Source of the DNA: Methylophilus sp. TWE2
Lineage (GTDB): Bacteria; Pseudomonadota; Gammaproteobacteria; Burkholderiales; Methylophilaceae
Assembly (NCBI RefSeq): GCF_001183865.1
Contig: NZ_CP012020.1
Span: 1,917,839 to 1,981,838 of the forward strand
Length of the DNA stretch: 64,000 nt
Reading direction: 5' to 3'
Positions 49,886-57,230 of this stretch are shown in pieces. Both the position numbers and the translations under genes were made by a program. Position 1 is the stretch's first letter; every line of letters starts with the position of its first letter. Under the pieces are notes generated by a model that saw nothing but the letters and a program-made list of their open reading frames with translations, was not told the DNA's origin and made no database searches.

Positions 49886-50336
49886 CGTAATCTCCTTTAA
49901 TTGACACTTCGTTGTTGCCGCCCTGTTGAGACGGATTTCATGGTGTTCACTGTAGCGCACTTGTCTTACATGAGACTTTCACAAAGCTTTCACAAAGCTT
50001 TCACCAAGCTGAACGTGTTTTCAAATCACTTTTAACAATACCCTCTCAGCCTTAAACCCCGTTTTACATGAGGCGTTTTTCAATCTACTTGCATTCCAAC
50101 GCATTCAATTTGCATCTTTTTTTGTGCCAACTTTCGGTCATTAGAATGACTATTAGCCTCAAATTTGCACAAGAAATCCATTAACCTGCCCATCGTTGTC
50201 GCTTCAAATACTCATGGAAAATCTGGGTTAAAAACAGGTGAATATATCTGTTGAGGCCTCAATAAATGGACAAGGGATACTTTAAAAACCTGGCAAACGC
50301 TACAATATTAAATTGAGCCTTTAATCACCCACTGAC
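49886..50336. other. Gap between the divergent GKRPY-like gene and ribA
   Basis: A 451-bp stretch without a gene. It holds the promoter side of the minus-strand GKRPY-like gene (49886-50008, with three tandem 11-bp repeats) and the leader of ribA. I looked for an FMN riboswitch before ribA and did not see its conserved core, but cannot exclude one by eye. Confidence 0.6.
49976..50008. repeat. Three tandem 11-bp repeats
   Basis: CTTTCACAAAG at 49976-49986, the same at 49987-49997, and CTTTCACCAAG at 49998-50008. Seven conserved plus four AT-rich bases with 11-bp phasing is the form of PhoB/OmpR-family operators. They lie 91 bp upstream of the minus-strand GKRPY-like gene and about 330 bp from ribA, so the former is the likelier target. 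Confidence 0.6.
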
Positions 50337-50936
50337 ATGCAATTTTTATCTCATACCTCCACCGCCAGATTGCCCACCCAGTTTGGTGAATTCGATATCC
50401 ATGTATTCACTGACAGCCGCAATGGTTTGGAGCATGTCGCCCTGGCTTATGGAAAATTGCAAGGTGCCACCGACCCGCTGGTCAGGGTGCACTCAGAGTG
50501 CCTGACTGGAGATGTATTCGGCTCTACGCGTTGCGATTGTGGTGAACAACTGCACCATGCCCAGCGCCTGATCCACGAAACTGGCCAGGGCTTGATCCTC
50601 TACTTGAAAAACCATGAAGGGCGCGGCATAGGCCTCAGCAATAAAATGCTTGCTTACGCCCTGCAAGACCAAGGCATGGATACCGTAGAAGCCAATGTCG
50701 CCCTGGGCTTGCCAATAGATGCGCGCACTTACGAAAGCGCAGCAGACATGCTGCGCTACTTCGAGATTAATAGCATCCGCCTGCTTTCCAACAACCAGGA
50801 AAAACGAACTGCTTTGCAGTCTTTCGGTATTACGATTAATCAGCAAGTCCCTTTATTGACCATGCCTACCACGGAAAATCTCAAGTATTTGCAAACCAAG
50901 TCAGTCAAGCTCGGGCACCTGATTCCAGACTTGTGA
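50337..50936 (+). CDS. ribA: GTP cyclohydrolase II
   Basis: A 199-residue enzyme opening the riboflavin pathway: GTP to 2,5-diamino-6-ribosylamino-4-pyrimidinone phosphate with loss of formate. Zinc ligands Cys55, Cys66 and Cys68 (HSECLTGDVFGSTRCDCG) and the catalytic region LKNHEGRGIGLSNKM are intact. Single-domain, like E. coli RibA, without a fused ribB. It appears monocistronic. Confidence 0.96.
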   Translation: MQFLSHTSTARLPTQFGEFDIHVFTDSRNGLEHVALAYGKLQGATDPLVRVHSECLTGDVFGSTRCDCGEQLHHAQRLIHETGQGLILYLKNHEGRGIGLSNKMLAYALQDQGMDTVEANVALGLPIDARTYESAADMLRYFEINSIRLLSNNQEKRTALQSFGITINQQVPLLTMPTTENLKYLQTKSVKLGHLIPDL

Positions 50937-51054
50937 TTAGCCACTCATCGCCTCATAAATAAAGGTTATAAGCCATTCACCAAATGTTATAACCCGCTCC
51001 TTGCGTCGGAGTTATACTGCTTTTTCCAATAATCATAAGCAGGAGAGCGACGAG

Positions 51055-52326
51055 ATGAAGCAAGAGACCCTATCTATCCATGGCGGCTATGAACCTGATC
51101 CCACCACCAAAGCAGTGGCAGTGCCTATTTATCAAACGACCTCTTATGCGTTTGACAATACCCAACATGGCGCAGACCTGTTTGACCTCAAGGTACAGGG
51201 CAATATTTACACCCGCATTATGAACCCGACCACTGCGGTTCTTGAGGAGAGAATTGCTCAACTGGAAGGCGGCATTGGCGGGCTGGCGCTGGCTTCCGGC
51301 ATGGCCGCAATTACCTACGCGATTCAAACCATTGCCGAAGCAGGCGACAATATTGTTTCAGTCTCCACGCTCTATGGCGGCACCTATAATCTATTTGCGC
51401 ATACCCTGCCCAAACAAGGTATAGAAGTCAGGTTCTTTGATTATCGCGACCCGGCCTCTTTAGAAAAACTGATCGACAGCCGCACTAAACTGGTGTTTGC
51501 CGAAACCATAGGCAACCCGCTCGGCAATGTGGTCGATCTGGCGGCCATCAGCGCCGCCGCCCATAAACATGGCGTACCGGTGATTGTTGATAACACCGTC
51601 GCCACGCCCATTCTGTCGCGTCCATTTGAGCATGGTGTGGATATTGTGGTGCACTCGCTGACCAAATACATCGGCGGCCACGGCAACTCGATCGGCGGTA
51701 TCATCGTCGATAGCGGCAAATTCCCATGGGGCGAGCACGCTAAGCGCTTCACCAGCCTCAACACCCCTGATCCCAGCTACCATGGCGTCAACTACGTCGA
51801 GGCATTAGGCCCCGCCGCCTACATCGCCCGCGCCCGCGTCGTGCCCTTGCGCAACACCGGCGCCGCCATCAGCCCGTTCAACAGCTTCCTTATTCTGCAA
51901 GGCCTGGAAACACTTGCACTTAGAATCGAACGCCACAGCACCAACGCACTAGCTGTCGCTACTTACCTGAAAAACCATCCCAAAGTGAAATGGGTCAGAT
52001 ACGCCGGGCTTGAAGACCACCCCGACCATGCACTGGTAAATAAATACCTCAACGGCCACGCCTCAGGCATCTTGTCTTTTGGCGTGCAAGACGGCCGCGA
52101 AGGCGGCACCCGTTTTATTGACGCGCTGCAACTGTTCACTCGCCTGGTCAATATTGGCGATGCAAAAAGTCTCGCTTGCCATCCAGCTACCACCACCCAT
52201 CGTCAACTCAATACAGAAGAGCTGGCACGCGCTGGCGTGAGTGAAGATATGGTCAGGTTATCGGTAGGCATTGAGCATATTGATGATTTGATTGCGGATT
52301 TGGAACAGGCGTTGGCGAAGGTCTAA
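51055..52326 (+). CDS. metY: O-acetylhomoserine sulfhydrylase
   Basis: A 423-residue Cys/Met-metabolism PLP enzyme. PLP lysine Lys204 (VVHSLTKYIGGHGNSIGG); start MKQETLSIHGGYEPDPTTKA and GNIYTRIMNPTTAVLEERIA place it in the MetY group. The insert AKRFTSLNTPDPSYHGVNY also fits. It makes homocysteine from O-acetylhomoserine and sulfide, so it takes up reduced sulfur directly. AGGAG lies about 10 bp before ATG 51055. It fits the window's sulfur theme. Confidence 0.94.
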   Translation: MKQETLSIHGGYEPDPTTKAVAVPIYQTTSYAFDNTQHGADLFDLKVQGNIYTRIMNPTTAVLEERIAQLEGGIGGLALASGMAAITYAIQTIAEAGDNIVSVSTLYGGTYNLFAHTLPKQGIEVRFFDYRDPASLEKLIDSRTKLVFAETIGNPLGNVVDLAAISAAAHKHGVPVIVDNTVATPILSRPFEHGVDIVVHSLTKYIGGHGNSIGGIIVDSGKFPWGEHAKRFTSLNTPDPSYHGVNYVEALGPAAYIARARVVPLRNTGAAISPFNSFLILQGLETLALRIERHSTNALAVATYLKNHPKVKWVRYAGLEDHPDHALVNKYLNGHASGILSFGVQDGREGGTRFIDALQLFTRLVNIGDAKSLACHPATTTHRQLNTEELARAGVSEDMVRLSVGIEHIDDLIADLEQALAKV

Positions 52327-52662
52327 TTTAAAGTTGATCCAAAACTAGCCATGTAGTTTTTTTCCACTTTGGGCAACGATTAGAGCACAGAGGAAATGCT
52401 TTGCTTTTTCATTTATGAAAGATGATGTCAGCAGAAATCTAAAATTCCAGGTCACCAAAGTAGGGGGAAATATCTTGCCCAAGCTTAAACTCGATGTCAT
52501 TATATAAATACTATTTCAGTGATTATTTGATATTGTTACTCGTGGACAACAAGTTGCCCACCCTACTCGACTATTAATAAAAACATAAAGATATGCTAGG
52601 TACTCATAGAAATAATCGAATATAGAGAATAAGTTCGTTAGGCCGACACTTCTTGGATAAAC
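52327..52662. other. Gap with a palindromic repeat and a GTTAGGC site
   Basis: A 336-bp AT-rich stretch without a gene. It holds an extragenic palindrome at 52541-52566 (GTGGACAACAAGTTGCCCAC) and the heptamer GTTAGGC at 52637-52643, which fits the integron core site GTTRRRY, 19 bp before the next ATG. Confidence 0.6.
52541..52566. repeat. Extragenic palindromic repeat, copy 1
   Basis: GTGGACAACAAGTTGCCCAC followed by CCTAC is one of four copies in 52.5-56.2 kb built on (T)GGGCAAC-N-GTTGCCCA. This copy has one arm mismatch. Confidence 0.6.
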
Positions 52663-53337
52663 ATGACAGCCTTTGAATACATTGACACAAACAAAGAATG
52701 GCTGCTCTCTGGAATAGGGGTAACACTTTTAGTCGCAGTGGGAGTGGCAATCAAAGCACTCTGGAATAAGTACAGGAGTAAAACACAACCGCCGGCGACA
52801 AGCATTCCTCTGCCAGCTTTTGACTTAAACGGCTCAACAGCAAAGCTTACAAGAACACCAATCATCGGCGGCGTTCCGCATGGCTTAGTGAAAGCGACAG
52901 GCGGAGGAACATTTGAAATGACTGATTGCCTGATTCAAGTAAGTGGTCCAAATGTTGAGTACCCCGCACCGACTGGAGAACTCTCGACTACATCCAACTC
53001 CGAGCTTACGCATTCGGCATTGGAGCTTGCTAATCAACTCGAGCAGTTCCAAGCTGAGATCAGCCTGGAACAAGACCAAGCATTCTCAGAAAACAAGCTA
53101 GCCGATTTACGTCAGATACACGAAATACAAAATCAAAAATTTAACATGCATCTTCGCAATCGTAGCCTGCAAATTCTTTGCGAAATGCTGCACCGACTAC
53201 CCCCAATCGAACGTCGTACGTTGCCAGTAGAAATGCGGTGTGGAATCGATGCTGCACTACACGGCAAGCTTACTGGAACACGCCCTGCAGCAGGCCTGGC
53301 ATCATTTTTTGAGTTGCTTAGTAAACGTCTCCAATAG
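52663..53337 (+). CDS. Orphan hypothetical protein, cassette-like
   Basis: A 224-residue protein I do not recognise. A membrane helix at about 14-33 (LLSGIGVTLLVAVGVAIKAL) is followed by a Pro/Thr linker, a beta segment with GGTFEMTDCLIQVSGPN, and a helical C-terminus (135-224, with LCEMLHRLPPIERRTLPVEM). It stands alone between a GTTAGGC heptamer and an attC-like palindrome, which is the layout of an integron gene cassette. No typical ribosome site is seen. Confidence 0.65.
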   Translation: MTAFEYIDTNKEWLLSGIGVTLLVAVGVAIKALWNKYRSKTQPPATSIPLPAFDLNGSTAKLTRTPIIGGVPHGLVKATGGGTFEMTDCLIQVSGPNVEYPAPTGELSTTSNSELTHSALELANQLEQFQAEISLEQDQAFSENKLADLRQIHEIQNQKFNMHLRNRSLQILCEMLHRLPPIERRTLPVEMRCGIDAALHGKLTGTRPAAGLASFFELLSKRLQ

Positions 53338-53341
53338 AAAA

Positions 53342-53451
53342 ATTTATAACGACATGTACTATTGAGTAATGCTTTCGCGCAGCGGCGTAACTAGCGGTTC
53401 AAAGCGGACAAAAATACTCCGCATTTCTGCCGGTTAACCTGGGCGTTAGCG
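53342..53451 (+). repeat. attC-like imperfect palindrome
   Basis: Between the two orphan genes lies an imperfect dyad centred on GCGGA-CAAAAATAC-TCCGC, with wider arms (TAACTAGCGG..CAAAGCGGA against TCCGC.TTTCTGCCGGTTAAC) and ending GGGCGTTAGCGG at 53442-53453. The shape and the terminal GTTAG resemble integron recombination sites. The left core (RYYYAAC) is not clear, so this may be a decayed site. Confidence 0.4.
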
Positions 53452-53465
53452 GTTAGGAATCAAGA

Positions 53466-54143
53466 ATGACTTCAGAAATCAAGGACACTGCTGAGCAGGT
53501 GATCCGTCGAGCAGAAGAGATTCTGCAAACGGCTCAGCACGGCCTCGACGATCTAAAATCAGGTAACGGCTCGAAAAGATTTTCTGGGCTTCAAAATCTA
53601 TTGGTTTTTGGACGCTCGGTAACTTTCGTAATCCAAAATCTGCGCAGTGTGGTTGAGGATTTTGATCAGTGGTACAACCCAATACAGGAAGAGCTCCGAT
53701 CTGATGAAGTGATGAAGTACTTTGTTGAACTGCGAAATCAGATTCTGAAGCAAGGGCGTCTACAAATCGCGATGGAGATTTCGTCACTGTCACTCTCCAC
53801 CAACGATCTTCAAAAACTCGGCACTCCACCACCCGGCACAAAGGGTTTTTTCATTGGGGACAAGTTCGGTGGCAGCGGCTGGACTATTGAACTCCCTGAT
53901 GGCTCTGAAGCGAAATACTACGTCGAGCTGCCAAGGAGCATTGCTGAGGTGAAGCAAGTCTTCGCTGAAGTGCCAGAGTCAGCAAGGGCAGCCATAGAGG
54001 GCAAGAGTGTTGAAGAACTTGGTGAGCAGTATTTGGCCAAGCTTGGGGAGATTCTAGACTCATGCCGCAAACAATTTCTTGGAGCGCCAGCGCAAAAGAT
54101 CGGAGGTAAGCGTCTTCCGCCATACCTTCGGATCATAAAATGA
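53466..54143 (+). CDS. Orphan hypothetical protein, cassette-like
   Basis: A 225-residue soluble protein I do not recognise. Residues 1-110 are mostly helical with coiled-coil character (EIKDTAEQVIRRAEEILQTA); the middle is Gly/Pro-rich (GTPPPGTKGFFIGDKFGGSG); the end is helical with a basic tail (GGKRLPPYLRIIK). Such proteins often occur as single cassettes. It begins 15 bp after the attC-like end and has no obvious ribosome site beyond AGGAAT. Confidence 0.65.
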   Translation: MTSEIKDTAEQVIRRAEEILQTAQHGLDDLKSGNGSKRFSGLQNLLVFGRSVTFVIQNLRSVVEDFDQWYNPIQEELRSDEVMKYFVELRNQILKQGRLQIAMEISSLSLSTNDLQKLGTPPPGTKGFFIGDKFGGSGWTIELPDGSEAKYYVELPRSIAEVKQVFAEVPESARAAIEGKSVEELGEQYLAKLGEILDSCRKQFLGAPAQKIGGKRLPPYLRIIK

Positions 54144-54165
54144 ACCACGCACTAACAACAGCCCT

Positions 54166-54195
54166 GCAGGGTGGGCAATTTGTTGCCCACACGTT
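54166..54195. repeat. Extragenic palindromic repeat, copy 2
   Basis: AGGGTGGGCAATTTGTTGCCCACACGTT, close to copy 4 at 56110. The palindromic core is GGGCAA...TTGCCC. Confidence 0.65.
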
Positions 54196-54427
54196 CGATC
54201 CCACGCAAATTGATTCGATATCGCATCACCGCAGCGCCAACCCTTCTGAAGCAATTAACCTTTTACGGTAGTCACTGACCGCGAGTAACGGTTTTTATGT
54301 GATGACAATGCGCTTTGCCTGCGGAAGCTACTCTGTAGCAACGCCATTATCGTACGTATAAATCCGCATATAGACCTTAAATTAGCTCATCTTAGTCCCT
54401 GCTTTTATTATCCTTAAAGCAATCAAA

Positions 54428-54510
54428 ATATGCCGTTTGGTATATACCAACCTACCTATATCTATAGACGATTTATGGAAAATGTCCGCGCATAATGCAA
54501 ACCATCGTGA
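54428..54510 (+). promoter_or_regulatory. Shared GKRPY promoter with a perfect palindrome
   Basis: A 35-bp element (54428-54462) contains the perfect 14-bp palindrome TTGGTATATACCAA at 54437-54450. After 31 bp comes AATGCAAACCATCGTGA (54494-54510). CATAAT at 54491-54496 is a fair -10 with no good -35. If transcription starts near 54503, the palindrome is centred close to -60, a usual class I activator position. The 35-bp element matches 46375-46409 at 32 of 35 bases, the 17-bp block is identical and the spacing is the same. Confidence 0.78.
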
Positions 54511-54566
54511 TTGAGCAACGTTTTAACAGATTGCCATCACATTGACTAACACATAGGAGAACAAAC

Positions 54567-54833
54567 ATGCGTAACGTTATTTCTGCAATTGCTTTAGTAA
54601 GTGGTTTTATTGTGGCTGCCCCAGTGGTGGCTGTGGAACAAAATGGTGGGATTGAAAAAACACAAACTGCTCAACATTTTTTGAGCAAGCGTCCATATGC
54701 TCAACCAATGTTTGCCAAAGCTGACAGTGAGCAATCCTGGGTAGGCGCAACACTGGTGGTGGATGGTAACAACGGGCGTGCAAGCGTTCACGATATGCAA
54801 AAACTGCACATGATTGGTAAACGCGCTTTTTAA
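54567..54833 (+). CDS. Small secreted GKRPY protein, type II
   Basis: An 88-residue protein. Signal peptide 1-22 (MRNVISAIALVSGFIVAAPV start). AQHFLSKRPY (SKRPY at 40-44), SWVGATLVVDG around Trp58, and it ends exactly in GKRAF (84-88). It is the counterpart of 46010-46267: same K-to-W spacing (17), same central KADSEQSWVGATL against KTDAEQAWVGATL, same terminal motif. AGGAG lies 8-12 bp before the ATG. It is first in a two-gene unit with the type I gene. Confidence 0.88.
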   Translation: MRNVISAIALVSGFIVAAPVVAVEQNGGIEKTQTAQHFLSKRPYAQPMFAKADSEQSWVGATLVVDGNNGRASVHDMQKLHMIGKRAF

Positions 54834-54904
54834 TCTGGGGCATCGGGTCCACGCGAAAAAGTGAAGCGCCCCAATTGCTTTAGGACAAATTTAGGAGATT
54901 ACAA

Positions 54905-55201
54905 ATGAAAAAATTATTTTTAACCGTATTGGCTTTAGGCTTTGTGGCGCAAGTAAATGCAGCTGATTTACCGGATAACGAGCAACGTATCGGCCAGTCG
55001 CATCACAATCACTTTATCGGGAAACGTCCCTACAACAAAATTGTTGATAAACCAGCTAAGGGGGCTGATCAAGCCTGGGAAGGTACTGGTTTAGTGGCTG
55101 AAGACCCTGAACAAGCTGAAAAGAAATTGATGAAACATAACCAACATCAAATGAATTTTATGGGTAAGCGGCCATATCTTGCGCCACATAATCCAGACTG
55201 A
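54905..55201 (+). CDS. Small secreted GKRPY protein, type I
   Basis: A 98-residue protein. Signal peptide 1-19 (GFVAQVNA before ADL). SHHNHFIGKRPYNK (39-43), QAWEGTGLVAEDPEQ around Trp58, and HNQHQMNFMGKRPYLAPHNPD (87-91). It is the counterpart of 45641-45928 with the same tail type. AGGAG lies 7 bp before the ATG. It is 71 bp after the type II gene and followed by a strong terminator. Probably exported to the periplasm or outside; function unknown. Confidence 0.88.
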   Translation: MKKLFLTVLALGFVAQVNAADLPDNEQRIGQSHHNHFIGKRPYNKIVDKPAKGADQAWEGTGLVAEDPEQAEKKLMKHNQHQMNFMGKRPYLAPHNPD

Positions 55202-55239
55202 TGTCTGAATCGCAAACGATTTTAAATCTCTCTCTGATA

Positions 55240-55267
55240 CCCGCCTGTTTTTTGGGCGGGTTTTTTT
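55240..55267 (+). terminator. Intrinsic terminator after the second GKRPY pair
   Basis: CCCGCC-TGTTTTTT-GGGCGGG followed by seven T, 38 bp after the type I stop. This is a strong rho-independent terminator. Confidence 0.92.
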
Positions 55268-55454
55268 ATTCCTTCGCAGGCCAAAACGATCAAGATGCTG
55301 GCTACTGCCTGTGATTCAACAATAGCCCAGTACGAACCTTACCTCACTTTTAATCGCGACTTGAAAGCAGGGGTTTTTGATGAAAACTGGGGCGTCATTT
55401 TGATTTCGTGGATGGTGAATTTGGTGGTGGCTAAAGATTGTTTTATATTGTGAC

Positions 55455-55480
55455 GCCTGGGCAACGAGTTGCCCATCCTA
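55455..55480. repeat. Extragenic palindromic repeat, copy 3
   Basis: CTGGGCAACGAGTTGCCCATCCTAGT: perfect arms TGGGCAAC / GTTGCCCA around GA. Confidence 0.65.
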
Positions 55481-55547
55481 GTAGACTGTTAATTTTGATA
55501 GCCTTACGTGTGGGCAGCTGGTGCCTACCTTTTCGATTGGATGAAAA

Positions 55548-56039
55548 ATGCTTAAAAATAAAAATATTGTCCTAACATACTTAAAACTTCTTGGTTTAAT
55601 TTTAAGCCTTTCTCTCTTTGCTGGTTGCGCCGCAACCGGGCAAAGTTTCTCAGGCTTTCAATCAACATCCGACAAGTCAGCAGTCATAGTTATTTATCGT
55701 CCAGACTTATTCCGGGCTGGTGGTCAATCTGTAAAGGTGTCAGTAGACAACAAAGAAGTTGGTGTCTTACGAAATGCAGGTTGGCTTTCTTTTCCAACAA
55801 CTGATGGTGAGCATTCAATTACGCTGGATGAGCGATTCAGACTCTGGCAAAAGGGCACGGTGTTAAAAGTTGAAGCTAAGCAGGGTGAGCAAATTGCACT
55901 GCGCGTATTACCAGGGGGAATGACAGGTATCTTCCCGATGCCTTCAGGTCCAGTCACGACATTTGGTCCATGGACAATTCAACAGGTGTCCACCGAGGTT
56001 GCCTTAGCAGAGTTGAAAAGCCTTAAAGAATCTAAATGA
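55548..56039 (+). CDS. DUF2846-like lipoprotein
   Basis: A 163-residue lipoprotein with lipobox LFAGC (Cys27). Residues 43-140 resemble the DUF2846 beta-sandwich of small lipoproteins (SAVIVIYRPDLFRAGGQSVK, GWLSFPTTDGEHSITL, KQGEQIALRVLPGG). A Gly/Pro-rich turn and a helical C-terminus follow. It is likely anchored in the outer membrane; function unknown. It stands alone between extragenic palindromes, which suggests a mobile neighbourhood. Confidence 0.75.
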   Translation: MLKNKNIVLTYLKLLGLILSLSLFAGCAATGQSFSGFQSTSDKSAVIVIYRPDLFRAGGQSVKVSVDNKEVGVLRNAGWLSFPTTDGEHSITLDERFRLWQKGTVLKVEAKQGEQIALRVLPGGMTGIFPMPSGPVTTFGPWTIQQVSTEVALAELKSLKESK

Positions 56040-56109
56040 ATCGTTTAAAGCGTGCTCCGCTTTAGATATGGCTTTATATCCACGATAAACCTGCTTAACT
56101 TTAGCACCG

Positions 56110-56137
56110 TAGGGTGGGCAACTTGTTGCCCACGCGT
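56110..56137. repeat. Extragenic palindromic repeat, copy 4
   Basis: TAGGGTGGGCAACTTGTTGCCCACGCGT, with perfect arms TGGGCAAC / GTTGCCCA around TT. It lies in the 212-bp gap before the sulfate transporter terminator. Confidence 0.7.
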
Positions 56138-56205
56138 TCAAGTCATTCTCGACAAACGATGAGTATCTTCCGCCATTCAACAATTGTTGATTACCACAAA
56201 TACAA

Positions 56206-56234
56206 AAAAGCGCAGCCATAATCGCTGCGCCTTT
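56206..56234 (-). terminator. Terminator after the sulfate transporter genes
   Basis: GCGCAGC-CATAATC-GCTGCGC, 17 bp past the cysA stop, with a T run on the minus strand. Confidence 0.85.
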
Positions 56235-56251
56235 GTATTTACTAAGTCAAA

Positions 56252-57229
56252 TTAAAACACCCGCAACTGTGTCGGCTTCAAGTAAACCGTCTCGCCCTGC
56301 TTAAAACTCAACTGGTTAAACTGCTCCCGGCCCAGTTCCACATCCACATATTGCTCGTTGTCTGAACGCTTGATTTCCAATCGCACCAGTGAGCCCACAG
56401 AATGCACATAGGTGAGCGATCCGGCAATACTTTGTGCGTCGGCTTCTCGGCTCACGGCAATCTCATAGGGGCGCACAAAGCCTTTGCCTTGTGGGGTTTC
56501 AAAGGCGTTTACGTTGCCTAAAAACTCATATACAAACGGTGTGGCTGGGTTGTCATATACGGCTTGCGGCGACCCCACCTGCTCTACCTGGCCATGGTTC
56601 ATGACGACGATGGTATCAGCGACTTCGAGCGCTTCTTCCTGGTCATGCGTCACAAATACACTGGTCACATGCAATTCATCATGCAAACGGCGCAGCCAGC
56701 GACGCAGATCTTTACGCACTTTGGCGTCGAGCGCGCCAAATGGCTCATCCAGCAACAGCACTTTTGGTTCTACGGCCAAGGCACGCGCCAGGGCGATGCG
56801 CTGGCGCTGACCACCTGAAAGTTGTGGTGGGTAGCGGTCAGCCAGCCAATCAAGCTGTACCAGCTTGAGCAAATCATGCACGCGTTTCTTGATCTCGGCA
56901 TTGGATGGGCGCGTTTCTTTGGGGCGTACACGCAGGCCAAATGCGACGTTTTCGAATACGGTCATATGACGGAACAAGGCGTAATGCTGGAACACAAAGC
57001 CGACCTGGCGCTCGCGCACATCAGCATGGGTAGTGTCTACGCCATCAAACAGTATCTGTCCACTGTCTGGGGTCTCAAGCCCGGCGATAATGCGCAACAA
57101 GGTAGTTTTACCGCAACCGGAAGGGCCCAATAACGCGACTAGCTCACCAGACGGCACTTGCAAATTGATATCACGCAAGGCACTAAACTGGCCAAAGCCC
57201 TTATTGATTTGTTGTATGGTAATGCTCAT
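56252..57229 (-). CDS. cysA: Sulfate/thiosulfate ABC transporter ATPase
   Basis: A 325-residue importer ATPase. Walker [11 protein letters not shown] (Lys41), signature LSGGQRQR, Walker [13 protein letters not shown], His switch [11 protein letters not shown]. The C-terminal TOBE-like part is shorter than in E. coli CysA (365). It energises sulfate uptake through CysTW. It is last in cysT-cysW-cysA and starts one base after cysW. Confidence 0.95.
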   Translation of the reverse strand: MSITIQQINKGFGQFSALRDINLQVPSGELVALLGPSGCGKTTLLRIIAGLETPDSGQILFDGVDTTHADVRERQVGFVFQHYALFRHMTVFENVAFGLRVRPKETRPSNAEIKKRVHDLLKLVQLDWLADRYPPQLSGGQRQRIALARALAVEPKVLLLDEPFGALDAKVRKDLRRWLRRLHDELHVTSVFVTHDQEEALEVADTIVVMNHGQVEQVGSPQAVYDNPATPFVYEFLGNVNAFETPQGKGFVRPYEIAVSREADAQSIAGSLTYVHSVGSLVRLEIKRSDNEQYVDVELGREQFNQLSFKQGETVYLKPTQLRVF

Positions 57230-57230
57230 G

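Larger units (their letters stand above)
54144..54566. other. Gap leading to the second GKRPY locus
   Basis: A 423-bp stretch without a gene. It holds extragenic palindrome copy 2 (54166-54195) and the shared GKRPY promoter (54428-54510). I see nothing else in 54200-54425. Confidence 0.65.
55202..55547. other. Gap after the second GKRPY pair
   Basis: A 346-bp stretch without a gene. It holds the GKRPY operon terminator (55240-55267) and extragenic palindrome copy 3 (55455-55480). Nothing else was recognised. Confidence 0.65.

Noticed and set aside
49976..50008. Short tandem repeats as a CRISPR or VNTR locus
   Set aside because: Only three 11-bp units without spacers; an operator is the simpler reading.
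50200..50336. FMN riboswitch before ribA
   Set aside because: I did not find its conserved core by eye; no positive evidence.
45641..55201. GKR as a dibasic processing and amidation signal like that of animal neuropeptides
   Set aside because: Bacteria lack that amidation route and the resemblance is only three residues. The motif is followed by a conserved Pro-Tyr, which points to a structural role; bacterial proteolysis remains possible.
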